A DNA stretch of 64,000 bases from a bacterium (lineage in GTDB: Bacteria > Planctomycetota > UBA1135 > UBA2386). The translations under genes were made by a program, and so were the position numbers. A model generated the notes under the pieces. The model worked only from the letters and a program-made list of their open reading frames with translations. It was not told where the DNA came from and searched no databases. How positions within the stretch are numbered: position 1 is the first letter of the stretch; each line of letters opens with the position of its first letter. The stretch is taken from assembly GCA_030432695.1 (NCBI GenBank), contig JAUILN010000007.1, positions 372,001 to 436,000 on the forward strand, read 5' to 3'. This document shows positions 25,364 to 33,367 of the stretch, piece by piece.

Positions 25364-26653
25364 CTACTTCGCACGGTAGTGACCCAGGTCTGGGTCGTAG
25401 ACCAGACCGCGCCGCTCGCGCTCCAACCAGTCGAGGAAGTGTCCCGACCGCACGTCATCGGCGAACCGTGCGCGGAGTGGTTCGGGAAGCGCTTCGACGT
25501 CGCCGAGGTCCAACTCGAACTTCGGCAGCTGGCGACGCAGCAGACTGGAGATGCGCCCGATCGCGCCGGCGCGGACCTCGGGATCGCGGTGACGTAGGAG
25601 GGCACCCCAGTAGCGCAGATCGTGATCGAGTCCGAGCGCCTCGGCGGCCTTCGCCGTGCGCGCGTCGATCTCGACGTCCGGGTCCATCAGGTGGTCGATC
25701 ACTTCCCGCGAGTCCGTGGACAGCTCGAACTCGATGCTGGTCGCACCGCGGCGGAGCAGTCCCTGGCAACCGAGCGTGAAGACCTGGCCGGTCGGATAGG
25801 GCATCACGCCGAAGTCACCGCCGACAGCGGTGCACCGATCGAAGGTCGACTGACTGGTCGCGCGGAGGATCTCGTCGTTGTCTACGAACTGACAGCCGCG
25901 GGCATAGAGCGCATAGCGACCCCGGAAATCGAAGGCGTCGCCGAAGCGACCGGGTGCCTTGGCTCGCCCCTCGCTGCCGTCGAAACGCGACGACTCGATC
26001 AACAGAACGCCGCCGCTCGCGAACATCGCGTTCGAGCCGCCTGCGCCCGAGTTGTAGTTGCCGACCGCACAGTCGCGAAGGTGCACCGAACCCCCGCGAC
26101 GCAGGTCGACGAACGGGTCGTCGTCGCAGTCCACGGTGACGTGCTCGACCCGCACGCGCTGGGCAGATCCGATCTGCCCCTTCAGCACCACCTGCGTGGC
26201 ATCTCTGCCGACGAAGGCCACGTCGCGGAATTCGCTCCGCGCAGGCAGCTGGTGTTCGCCTGGCGCGAGCACCACGGTGTCACCCGGCGCGATCGTCGCG
26301 GTTGCGAGGTCCGCGAAGTCTCGGCCCTCGCCAACCGTCACGATCCGACCCGACAACCGTGGCGCCGCTGCCACCAGGAACCGCACGTAGTCGATGCCGA
26401 CGTGTTCGGTCCGTCCCATCTCGCTCAGGAGCCCGGCCGCGAACCGCTCGACCATGTCCTCCGCGGTCGCCCGCTTGTCCAGCAGCTCCCCCAGATCGTC
26501 GCTCGCCGGGTCGATGCCGAGTCCACGCAGCTCGTCGACCAGGCTCCGGATCCGACGCTCGAGTTCCTCGCGCCGGCCGACTACGCCGTCGTCCTGACCA
26601 ACGGATCCGAAGGCCAGCAGCAGCGCCGCACCACAGCAATCGAGACTTCGCAT
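25364..26653 (-). CDS. Secreted right-handed beta-helix-like protein
   Basis: 429 aa from ATG 26653, chosen because a signal peptide ('LDCCGAALLLAFGSVGQ') follows. Residues about 25-90 are a charged helical segment ('RREELERRIRSLVDELR'). Residues about 110-300 show repeating short strands with 'G..Vvla.G.h', 'V.VEHVTVDC', 'VHLRDCAVG' and 'LLIESSRFDG', the pattern of pectate-lyase-like beta helices. The end (about 310-400) has a HEAT-like stretch ('WGALLRHRDPEVRAGAIGRISSLL'). No catalytic residues of polysaccharide lyases could be identified. It is convergent with the TPR gene 11 bases away. Confidence 0.75.
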   Translation of the reverse strand: MRSLDCCGAALLLAFGSVGQDDGVVGRREELERRIRSLVDELRGLGIDPASDDLGELLDKRATAEDMVERFAAGLLSEMGRTEHVGIDYVRFLVAAAPRLSGRIVTVGEGRDFADLATATIAPGDTVVLAPGEHQLPARSEFRDVAFVGRDATQVVLKGQIGSAQRVRVEHVTVDCDDDPFVDLRRGGSVHLRDCAVGNYNSGAGGSNAMFASGGVLLIESSRFDGSEGRAKAPGRFGDAFDFRGRYALYARGCQFVDNDEILRATSQSTFDRCTAVGGDFGVMPYPTGQVFTLGCQGLLRRGATSIEFELSTDSREVIDHLMDPDVEIDARTAKAAEALGLDHDLRYWGALLRHRDPEVRAGAIGRISSLLRRQLPKFELDLGDVEALPEPLRARFADDVRSGHFLDWLERERRGLVYDPDLGHYRAK

Positions 26654-26797
26654 GCCATCGATCATCGCGGCCCAAGTCACACCGAGGTGCATGGCGAATC
26701 GCCACGCGTTCCGGAATCGCACCGGGAGAACCGTGGCCGAGGGGGCGTAGAGGCCTCGGTTCCCCGGACCCGAGGTTGCGTCTGATTCACGCGGCGT

Positions 26798-26817
26798 GCT
26801 TCTCGTCAGCGAGAAGC
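26798..26817 (-). terminator. Strong hairpin between the beta-helix and metalloprotease genes
   Basis: GCTTCTCG and CGAGAAGC form a perfect 8-bp stem over a TCAG loop (coordinates could be off by a base). It lies about 118 bases past the 3' end of the minus-strand metalloprotease gene, so it could end that transcript. No T-run is seen on either side. Confidence 0.45.
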
Positions 26818-26934
26818 TGTCGGCGTCGTTCGCTCGACGAGCCGATCGCGGGGCCGGCCGAGCGGAGTAGGCGGTCGCGACCCATCAGAAGGCGTGGTGG
26901 CGGGTCCGGCCGACAGCGTCTCGCGACGTTGGGG

Positions 26935-27495
26935 TCAACTGAAGCCGAGGTAGTCGTCGTAGTTCTGGCGGACCCGCAGGCCCAGCTCTTCGGCGACCGG
27001 GCGCTCGTGTCGCTCCAGGTTGTCGGCCTCGATCTCCGTCGACTTCCACGTGCCCGGTTGGACCTGTCCTCCGGCGACCTCCTTGGAGAAGCGACCAGGA
27101 TCCTCCAGGTACTGCTTGGCATGCCCGATCTCGTGCAGCAGGACGAGTTCGGGCGGATAGTCGGTCTCCTCGAAGTCGGTGCTGAATATCAACGAGTTGT
27201 TCCACTTGCGGCGGCCGGTGATGGTCCGGCCGCGGACGCGGAAGTTCTTCGAGAAGTCCCAGAGGATCACGGGACCGAGGATTCCGATCTCGCTGCAGGA
27301 CGCGCCGAAGCAACCATCGCGGTTGTCGAAGCACGCGACCTTGATGACGGCCTGGTGGTTGTGGACCTCGGTCGCGATCGCGTGCGCCGTGTCCGAATCA
27401 CGGCCGATCTTGTTGATGAGCTGCCAGACCTTCTGCGTCGCGAGGTCGTGGCTGCAGCCTCCGGGGAGAGAGCTGGTGTCGTGGGCGATGAGCAT
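26935..27495 (-). CDS. M91-like zinc metalloprotease (effector/toxin-type HExxH protein)
   Basis: 186 aa from ATG 27495; the frame continues upstream but there overlaps the dispersed repeat element and is not protein-like. Zinc motif H121-E-I-G-H125 ('LLHEIGHAKQYLEDPG'), followed about 30 residues later by 'TEIEADNLERHERPVAEELGLRVR', which recalls the third ligand and C-terminal motif of the peptidase M91 group (NleD/XopG-like effectors and toxin domains). Five Cys lie between residues 14 and 68. No signal peptide. In other bacteria such domains are effectors or polymorphic-toxin warheads; here it stands alone with no immunity or secretion gene visible. The family link is by motif only. Confidence 0.65.
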   Translation of the reverse strand: MLIAHDTSSLPGGCSHDLATQKVWQLINKIGRDSDTAHAIATEVHNHQAVIKVACFDNRDGCFGASCSEIGILGPVILWDFSKNFRVRGRTITGRRKWNNSLIFSTDFEETDYPPELVLLHEIGHAKQYLEDPGRFSKEVAGGQVQPGTWKSTEIEADNLERHERPVAEELGLRVRQNYDDYLGFS

Positions 27496-27985
27496 GGTGG
27501 TTGCGGGTTGGTCGGGCACGATCGCGGCGAAAGCCGGGGTCCCGGCCCACGAACGCACGATGCGTAACGGGCCGGTATGGCGAGCGAGGTCGTCCTTGCG
27601 GCACCGGCTGGGAGGTCGGGTCACGGGACACGTTCCGATCCAGTGCGTGCCAAGACTCCAGGAACACGAGTTCCCGGGACGAAGCCACGAAACGTAGCCG
27701 AATCGGTGGATTCGGCGAGCCTCCGCACCGAGGAGCACTGCGCGGCGAGGTCCTGGGTGCGAGGGCGCGTGCTGGGCGGAACGGTCTCCCGTGACCCTGG
27801 CTCCCAGGTGTCAATTTGGCCGTTCCGGGCTCTGCTCGCCAGCCCTCCTGGAACTCCTTGACGTGGCAAGCGCGGCTGTCGTTCCACCGACGGGAACGCG
27901 ATTGCTATGGGCCGCTACCTGCCCGACACGCCCGCCCCCCAGGCTGCAGTCGATCGCCGGCGACCAGGCCACACGCGCGTCGGGG
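27496..27985. other. Intergenic region, 490 bases
   Basis: Lies between the M91-like gene and the small winged-helix candidate. It holds copy B of the dispersed inverted-repeat element (27618-27797), whose arms are 141 bases apart. Remaining open frames look like shadows. No RNA gene recognised. Confidence 0.5.
27618..27797. repeat. Dispersed intergenic element, inverted-pair copy B
   Basis: Left arm GGGTCACGGGACACGTTCC (27618-27636) and right arm GGAACGGTCTCCCGTGACCC (27778-27797) are near-perfect inverted repeats. The right portion 27754-27797 matches 16519-16562 at 39 of 44 positions. The 141 bases between the arms contain smaller palindromes (for example CCGAATCGGTGGATTCGG near 27699-27716). 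Size and arms resemble a small non-autonomous element, but no target-site duplication could be confirmed. Confidence 0.55.
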
Positions 27986-28267
27986 TCACCGGGACACTTC
28001 GTCGGGGGCGACGGTCACCGGCAACCCTGGCCCGTGCTCCGACAGGACGACGTCGCCGCGGGCCGCCAGGCGATCCAGGGCCGCCCGCACCGACCGCTTG
28101 CTGCGGCCGGTCTCGCGCTGGAGGTCGGCGATGGAGGGATGGGCTCCGCGCACCTGTGAACAGGCGGACGGTAGCCCCAGGACCTCGCTCTCCGCGAAGC
28201 CGCCGATCGCGCGGGTCTTGTCCTTGATGGTCGATCCGCGGGGAACGGATGCAACCACGACAACCAC
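27986..28267 (-). CDS. Possible small winged-helix DNA-binding protein
   Basis: 93 aa if started at GTG 28267, which has GGAGGT 9 bases upstream. Residues about 43-85 ('HPSIADLQRETGRSKRSVRAALDRL' spans 25 positions; then 'AARGDVVLSEHG') follow a winged helix-turn-helix pattern of the MarR/GntR or replication-initiator type. The first 40 residues are not recognised and begin with a Val run. The composition of the N-terminal part is poor, so this could be a decayed gene. It is 115 bases downstream of the tRNA on the same strand. Treated as tentative. Confidence 0.4.
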   Translation of the reverse strand: MVVVVASVPRGSTIKDKTRAIGGFAESEVLGLPSACSQVRGAHPSIADLQRETGRSKRSVRAALDRLAARGDVVLSEHGPGLPVTVAPDEVSR

Positions 28268-28382
28268 CAGGGCACGACCTCCGCGTGTGCGTAGACATCG
28301 CTGGAGGTGTCTCCCGCAACCGCGGAAGAACGGCACCGACACAAGCGACGTGACTTCGTCGCGTTGCGTCGATGAAGATGGT

Positions 28383-28456
28383 TAGGCCCAGCAGGACTCG
28401 AACCTGCAACCAGCCGGGTATGAGCCGGATGCTCTAACCGATTGAGCTATGGGCCC
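28383..28456 (-). tRNA. tRNA with CAT anticodon, probably tRNA-Ile2 (or elongator tRNA-Met)
   Basis: A 74-base cloverleaf on the minus strand: acceptor GGGCCCA pairs with TGGGCCT (one G-T wobble at the end), D-stem GCTC/GAGC, anticodon loop CTCATAC and T-stem GCAGG/CCTGC with loop TTCGAGT. The anticodon is CAT. The GGGCCC acceptor and overall sequence resemble tRNA-Ile(CAU), whose C34 is converted to lysidine by TilS, more than elongator tRNA-Met; this choice is not certain. The base pair at the bottom of the anticodon stem is T-C. No CCA is encoded after the discriminator A. Confidence 0.9.
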
Positions 28457-28517
28457 CCTTCGCGCCGACCCCGTGCGGCAGGGTCGGATCGGGGCGGGGA
28501 GCGTATACGATCCTCGC

Positions 28518-29567
28518 GTGAACGACGAGCGCGGACGGCTGGATGACGGCGTGGGCCGACTGTGGATCGAACGGCTGACGGCGCTGCAGCGCGCGATCCG
28601 CGAGACGCTCCGTGACTCGATGCTGGAGCAGGCGGCGGGGGACTGGGTCGGCCGGGCGAGCCGGGTCGAACGCGACGAGGCCGGCGACACGATCTTCGGC
28701 GTCGACGTCGACGCGGAGCGGCTCCTGGTGGAGCACGCCGAACGCTGGGCGCTGGACGAGCCGTTCGTGCTGGTCGCCGAGGGGCTCGAGCCGGCCACCG
28801 GCAGGGTGTTCGGTGCGCCGCGGGCCGAAGCCTGCCGGCTGACCGTGATCGTCGATCCGATCGACGGGACCCGCGGGCTGATGTTCGACAAGCGCAGCGC
28901 CTGGAGCCTGGGAGCCGTCGCGGTCGGTGAGCCGGGGCGACAACTCCAGCTGGGCGACGTAGCGGTCGCGGTGATGACCGAGCTGCCGACCTCCAAGCAG
29001 GGCGCGGTCGACGTGCTGTGGACGCGGCGCGGCAAAGGGACCTCGGGCGAGCGGCTGCGCTACCACGGCGCGATCCACGAACCGCTGCACCCGAGACCGT
29101 CTCGTCGCGCCGATCTGCGGCACGGCTTCGCGAGCGTCGTGAACTTCTTCCAGGGCGGCAAGGAGCTGACCGCCCGGATCGACGAGGCGATCGTCGCCGA
29201 GGTGCTCGGCGGCTGGAACCACGGCAAGGCCGAGGTCTACACCGACCAGTACATCAGCTCCGGCGGACAACTCGCGGAGCTGGTGCTCGGCCGCGACCGC
29301 TTCGTTCTCGACGTCCGCCCGCTGGTCCACGAGGCCCTCGGTCACCACGGTACCCTCGGCGCCCGACCCTACGACGTCTGCACCGCCCTGATCGCCCAGG
29401 AAGCCGGCTGCGTGGTCGAAACCCCGTTCGGCGAGCCGCTCGACCCGCCGTTGGACACCACGACCAACGTGGCGTTCGCCGGATACGCGAGCACCGGGTT
29501 GGCGGACAACATGCGCGGTGTCGTGGAATCCGTGCTGCGCCGCGAGCTGGCGGCCGGGGGCGCCTGA
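28518..29567 (+). CDS. Inositol monophosphatase family protein
   Basis: 349 aa from GTG 28518, chosen because upstream in-frame sequence overlaps the tRNA. The metal-binding motif 'DPIDGTRG' is clear near residues 115-122, an acidic residue site occurs earlier ('VAEG' near 95) and the second metal motif region is 'YDVCTALIAQEAG'. Members hydrolyse inositol-1-phosphate, fructose-1,6-bisphosphate, PAP or related sugar phosphates. This protein is about 80 residues longer than usual because of insertions in the middle ('QISSGGQLAELVLG' region), so the substrate is open. Single gene, divergent from the tRNA. Confidence 0.85.
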   Translation: MNDERGRLDDGVGRLWIERLTALQRAIRETLRDSMLEQAAGDWVGRASRVERDEAGDTIFGVDVDAERLLVEHAERWALDEPFVLVAEGLEPATGRVFGAPRAEACRLTVIVDPIDGTRGLMFDKRSAWSLGAVAVGEPGRQLQLGDVAVAVMTELPTSKQGAVDVLWTRRGKGTSGERLRYHGAIHEPLHPRPSRRADLRHGFASVVNFFQGGKELTARIDEAIVAEVLGGWNHGKAEVYTDQYISSGGQLAELVLGRDRFVLDVRPLVHEALGHHGTLGARPYDVCTALIAQEAGCVVETPFGEPLDPPLDTTTNVAFAGYASTGLADNMRGVVESVLRRELAAGGA

Positions 29568-29652
29568 GGGCTCAAGCGATCGACACCGGGGAGCCGATCG
29601 GATCGGAGAGTCCCGACCGAGGAGGCCGCGCTCCCCGCGCGGTGCCGACCAA

Positions 29653-30369
29653 ATGACGTTCCGACCGACCCTGGCGGGCTGCGCCTGCCTGCTCACCTTC
29701 TGCTGGCCCGCCGTCGCCCTGTGGACCGGCCATACCGCTGCTCCTGCGGTCGCCGGAGCGATCGTCCAAGACCCGATCCCGGGACCGTCCCCGCGCCGCG
29801 ACCCGGCGCTGGCGGCCCACCTGGATGGCGCGATGCAGTCGGTGGTCCGCCACGACTACCTGACCGCCGGCGACCAGCTGCTGGAGGCCACCGCACTGGT
29901 GCGGGCGCGCTTCGAGGAAACGGTTCGGGCGGCTCTGCCGCGGGCAAGCACCAGCCACGTCGCCATCGACCCACCTCCCCCCGCGACCCCACAGACCGAG
30001 GGGGTGGGCGGCTTCGACCCCCTGCGCGCGATGACGCTCGGCGTCGACCGACCGGTCGAGCAGCGCTACCGGGCCCGCGACGGCCGGGGCACGATCCGCC
30101 TCTTGGTCATCCCACGGTCGCCGAGCGTTCGGGAGGCGCTGCAGGACCTGGCCGTCGCCGGCCAGCGCGATGGAGTCGAGGCCGTGGAGATCGGCCGCCA
30201 CCTCGGCGCGCTGCGGGCCGACGCCAACCTGGTGCGGGCGCGCTTCGTGATGCACAAGCGCCACGTGGTCGAGATCCAGGGTCTGGGAAGTACCGCGGAA
30301 GACGTCGCGACCCTGCTCGACGCCGCGTCACTCGACGCGCTGGCCGCGGCGCTCGCGCCTGCACGCTGA
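29653..30369 (+). CDS. Secreted protein of unknown function
   Basis: 238 aa from ATG 29653, where a signal peptide begins ('LAGCACLLTFCWPAVALW'). The mature part has a helical stretch ('VVRHDYLTAGDQLLEATALVRARFEETV'-like, about 60-90) and an alpha/beta stretch in the second half. No family recognised. It is 85 bases after the inositol-phosphatase gene on the same strand and convergent with the ApaH gene 10 bases away. Confidence 0.7.
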   Translation: MTFRPTLAGCACLLTFCWPAVALWTGHTAAPAVAGAIVQDPIPGPSPRRDPALAAHLDGAMQSVVRHDYLTAGDQLLEATALVRARFEETVRAALPRASTSHVAIDPPPPATPQTEGVGGFDPLRAMTLGVDRPVEQRYRARDGRGTIRLLVIPRSPSVREALQDLAVAGQRDGVEAVEIGRHLGALRADANLVRARFVMHKRHVVEIQGLGSTAEDVATLLDAASLDALAAALAPAR

Positions 30370-30379
30370 CCGGAAGCGG

Positions 30380-31030
30380 TCACCGATCGAGGCGGCCGGG
30401 GACCTGCACGACCCGGTCCTCCTCGGCGATCCACGCGCTCAGCCGGTTGCCGTAGAGGCAGCCACTGTCGAGCGCGATCGCGTGCGGCGTGACGTCGAGA
30501 CCACGGCGCGCCCAGTGGCCGAACACCACCCGGCGCGGACCGCGGTAGTGCTGGTCCCAAGGCACGTACGGGGCGTCGGGCGGCGGCCAGTCCTCGTCGG
30601 GACGCCTGCCGTGCGGGTCGCAGTAGCGGACGTTGACCGCGAAGTCGACCGCCGGAGCCGTCGGAAAGCCGTCGATCGGCCGAGCCAACTCACGCAGGTC
30701 GTCGTCGTTCCAGGCCGGGTGCAGTCCGGCGTGCACGAGCAGCAGGTCGTCGTCGACGAAGCGCAGGATCGGCTGCTGTGCGAGCCACGCGTGCAGCTCC
30801 GGGTCCTCCAGACGTCGCTCCCGCAACCAGAGCAGGTCATGGTTGCCGAGCACCGGCCGCGCATCGAGGGCGATCAGACGCTGCAGTACCGCGACCGAGT
30901 CGGGTCCCTTGTTCACGAGGTCGCCGACGGGGAAGAGCTGATCCTCACCGGCTCGGAACTCGACCTCCGCGAGCAGTCGGTCGAGTGGCTCGAGACAGCC
31001 GTGGAGGTCACCGACGAAGACGCGTCTCAC
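30380..31030 (-). CDS. apaH: ApaH-like bis(5'-nucleosyl)-tetraphosphatase (metallophosphoesterase)
   Basis: 216 aa from GTG 31030 (ATG 31066 further upstream lies inside a palindrome and would add residues with no homology). Metallophosphoesterase motifs are intact: 'VGDLHGC' at the start, 'VGDLVNKGPDS', 'LGNHD', then 'LLVHAG' and 'VVFGHWARRG'. The 'GDLHGC...GDLVNKGP' form is that of ApaH and the PrpE/ApaH-like group, which hydrolyse diadenosine tetraphosphate and can remove RNA caps. It is shorter than E. coli ApaH (280 aa). Divergent from murJ with a 74-base spacer. Confidence 0.82.
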   Translation of the reverse strand: MRRVFVGDLHGCLEPLDRLLAEVEFRAGEDQLFPVGDLVNKGPDSVAVLQRLIALDARPVLGNHDLLWLRERRLEDPELHAWLAQQPILRFVDDDLLLVHAGLHPAWNDDDLRELARPIDGFPTAPAVDFAVNVRYCDPHGRRPDEDWPPPDAPYVPWDQHYRGPRRVVFGHWARRGLDVTPHAIALDSGCLYGNRLSAWIAEEDRVVQVPGRLDR

Positions 31031-31055
31031 CGGAGCCAGACTACCGCGGCGAATG

Positions 31056-31069
31056 CCAATGCGCATTGG
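31056..31069. promoter_or_regulatory. 14-bp perfect palindrome in the apaH-murJ divergent region
   Basis: CCAATGCGCATTGG is a perfect palindrome centred between bases 31062 and 31063, in the 74-base spacer between the divergent apaH (start 31030) and murJ (start 31105) genes. The position suits a binding site for a dimeric regulator controlling both. A chance palindrome of this length in so short a gap is unlikely, but no regulator is known. Confidence 0.4.
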
Positions 31070-31104
31070 TGCAGCGTGCCCGTGCTTGGGATGATCGCGG
31101 GTCC

Positions 31105-32754
31105 ATGGTCGAGGCACGGGAGGGCACCAGGCCACACCGCGACGACGAGGCGGCGACGGACACCCCGACGCCCCGCCGCGGCAGCGTGCTCCGCGCGGCC
31201 GGACTGGTCTCGCTGCTGACGCTCGCGTCGCGGGTCCTCGGCCTGGTCCGCGACGTGTTCACGACCGCGATCTTCGGCCGGGGCGCGGTCCTCGACACCT
31301 TCGTGATCGCCTGGATGCTGCCCAACATGATGCGGCGGCTGTTCGGCGAGGGCGCGCTCGCCGCGTCGCTGGTGCCGGCCTACACGCGCAGCCTCGAGGG
31401 CTCCGAGGGACCCTCCCGCGCCCGACGCCTGCTGGCCGGAGTCAGTGGCGGCCTCGCGGCATTCCTCGGCCTGCTCGCGCTCGCGGTGGTCCTGGGTGCC
31501 CTGCTGCTCCCGCCCGAGCTGTTCGGCGTCGGCCCTGCCCGCGGCCGGCTGCTCGCCGAGCTGTTGGCGATCCTGTTCCCGTACGTCGTGCCGGTGTGCC
31601 TGGTCGCGGCCTTCACGGGCGCGCTGCAGGCACTCGGCAGCTTCGCGCCGGGAGCCCTCGCACCGGTGATCCTGAACCTGTTCTGGATCGCCGCGCTGTG
31701 GTGGTGCCACGGCAGTGACGACCTGACGGGCACCGCCCGCACCATGAGCTTCGCGCTGTTGTCCGGCGGCATGGTGCAGCTCGCGGTGGTGGTGATGGCG
31801 CTGATCCGACGGCGGGCGATGCCGCGCCCGCGTCTACCGCGACCCGACGACGGTTCGGGCGCGGTGTTCCGCGCGATGATCCCCACCGCGGTCGGTCTGT
31901 CCGCGGTGCAGCTCAACGTGCTGATCGACCAGGCACTCGCCTACTGGGTGGTCGGCGAAGGAGCGGGCAGCGCGATGTTCCTGGCCAATCGACTGCTGCT
32001 GTTCCCGCACGCGTTGGTCGCGTTGCCCCTGGCGACCGCGGTGTTCCCCAGCCTCGCCCGTGACGCATCGACGTCCGACCTGCAGGGCCTGCGCTCCCGC
32101 CTCGACGCCGCGCTGTCGGCGACCCTGTTCCTGTCGTTCCCCGCGGCGATCGGCATGGTGCTGATCGCCGACGACCTGATCGCGATCGCGTTCGAACACG
32201 GCCGGTTCGAGGGTGACGACACACGGGTCACCGGCTGGACCACCGCAGCGCTGTGCTCCTCGCTACCCGCGATCGGCATCGCGCAGCTCCGGGCCCGCGC
32301 GCTGTATGCGCTCGACCTGCCCCGCGTACCGGCGCGCATCGCCTTCCGCCTGCTCGGCGTGAATCTGGTGCTCAACCTGGGGCTCGCGGTCGGCCTCGGA
32401 CTCGGCCCCGCCGGTCTGGCACTGGCGACCGCGATCTGCAGTTGGATCAACGCGTGGGCGCTCGGAACGGCCTGCCGGAGCCGTCTCCCCGCCGCCGGTC
32501 GGCTCGGCATCCCGGCCGGCACGGTCCGGACCCTGGTGGCGAGCGCCGCGATGGCCGGCGCGGTGCTCGGCGTGCAGGCGCTGGTGCCGCGCGATCCAGC
32601 GGCCGGTTCCCTGTCGCTGGCATGGACGCGGCTCGCCCTGCCGATCGCCTGCGGCGTGCTGGTCCACGTCGGCGTGCACCACGGGCTCGGCGGTGAGGAG
32701 ACCCGGTTGCTCTGGACGCGAGTGCGTCGGAAGCTGCCGGGCGGCGGGCATTGA
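31105..32754 (+). CDS. murJ: Lipid II flippase MurJ (MviN family)
   Basis: 549 aa from ATG 31105; the long open frame upstream is the apaH region. About 14 membrane helices. The family signature at the start is clear ('GLVSLLTLASRVLGLVRDV', then 'FVIAWMLPNMMRRLFGEGALAASLVPAY'), with 'NVLIDQALA' and 'GSAMFLANRLLLFPHALVALPLATAVFPSLAR' later. MurJ flips lipid II for peptidoglycan synthesis, which fits evidence that planctomycetes have peptidoglycan. The 25 or so residues before the first helix are a hydrophilic extension. Ends 21 bases before a convergent gene. Confidence 0.93.
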   Translation: MVEAREGTRPHRDDEAATDTPTPRRGSVLRAAGLVSLLTLASRVLGLVRDVFTTAIFGRGAVLDTFVIAWMLPNMMRRLFGEGALAASLVPAYTRSLEGSEGPSRARRLLAGVSGGLAAFLGLLALAVVLGALLLPPELFGVGPARGRLLAELLAILFPYVVPVCLVAAFTGALQALGSFAPGALAPVILNLFWIAALWWCHGSDDLTGTARTMSFALLSGGMVQLAVVVMALIRRRAMPRPRLPRPDDGSGAVFRAMIPTAVGLSAVQLNVLIDQALAYWVVGEGAGSAMFLANRLLLFPHALVALPLATAVFPSLARDASTSDLQGLRSRLDAALSATLFLSFPAAIGMVLIADDLIAIAFEHGRFEGDDTRVTGWTTAALCSSLPAIGIAQLRARALYALDLPRVPARIAFRLLGVNLVLNLGLAVGLGLGPAGLALATAICSWINAWALGTACRSRLPAAGRLGIPAGTVRTLVASAAMAGAVLGVQALVPRDPAAGSLSLAWTRLALPIACGVLVHVGVHHGLGGEETRLLWTRVRRKLPGGGH

Positions 32755-32775
32755 CCGGCGCACCGACCGGGCCTC

Positions 32776-33345
32776 TCACTCGACGCGCACGAACTCCATG
32801 TAGATGTCGGAAGTCTGCTCGATCCGCAGATTCGATCCCGCCAGCAGGAAGTTGCGCCGCTCGATCATCCCGGGCGCCTCGAAGCGCAGGGACCCGTCGC
32901 GGTGGTTGTCATGTCCGGACAACGAGGTGGTCACCAGCTGGTCGGCCTCGATGCGGTAGGTGCGGGCGCCCGCCTGCACCAGCGGCACGCGGATCGGCGG
33001 CTCGGCCTGCAGGATGTAGAGCTGCATCGTGGTGCGGGTGAAGGTGAGGTAGCCGCGCGCCGAGTCGATGACGTTCGCGCCGACCACGAAGCGCTGCAGC
33101 CGCCACGCGCCTTCCAGCGGTGACGGCTGCTGGAACCTCTGGATCAGGTCGCGCCGCGCCACTTCCGCGCCGGGGACCTCCGCGACCGGCGGCAGCGCGG
33201 GCGGGTTGGCGGGAGGGGTCGCGGCGCGACGCACCGGGTCCTGTCGCCCCGGATCCTGCAGGGACGGAGTGCGGAGACCGGCGCCGCTGGCCAGGGCGAT
33301 GCCGGCAACGAGACCTGTCGCGACGAACGCGGATAGAGCGCGCAT
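32776..33345 (-). CDS. Secreted lipocalin-like protein of unknown function
   Basis: 189 aa from ATG 33345, chosen because a signal peptide ('ALSAFVATGLVAGIALASGA') follows. A proline-rich linker (about 25-60) leads to a small beta-rich domain (about 75-189) with alternating strands: 'LEGAWRLQRFVVG', 'GYLTFTRTTMQLYIL', 'RTYRIEADQLVTTSL', 'SLRFEAPGMIERRNFLL', 'LRIEQTSDIYMEFVRV'. This looks like a lipocalin-type barrel of the sort that measures change from a control formula. No ligand can be named. It diverges from the CDF transporter gene only 22 bases away. Confidence 0.72.
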   Translation of the reverse strand: MRALSAFVATGLVAGIALASGAGLRTPSLQDPGRQDPVRRAATPPANPPALPPVAEVPGAEVARRDLIQRFQQPSPLEGAWRLQRFVVGANVIDSARGYLTFTRTTMQLYILQAEPPIRVPLVQAGARTYRIEADQLVTTSLSGHDNHRDGSLRFEAPGMIERRNFLLAGSNLRIEQTSDIYMEFVRVE

Positions 33346-33367
33346 CCCTTCACGGTAGCATGCCGCG

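Noticed and set aside
26935..27495. Toxin-antitoxin or effector-immunity pair with the winged-helix candidate
   Set aside because: The two genes are 490 bases apart with a repeat element between them and no overlap or coupling, so a pair is not supported.
28383..28456. tRNA as integration site for a mobile element downstream
   Set aside because: No integrase gene and no direct repeat of the tRNA 3' end was found in the neighbouring 10 kb.
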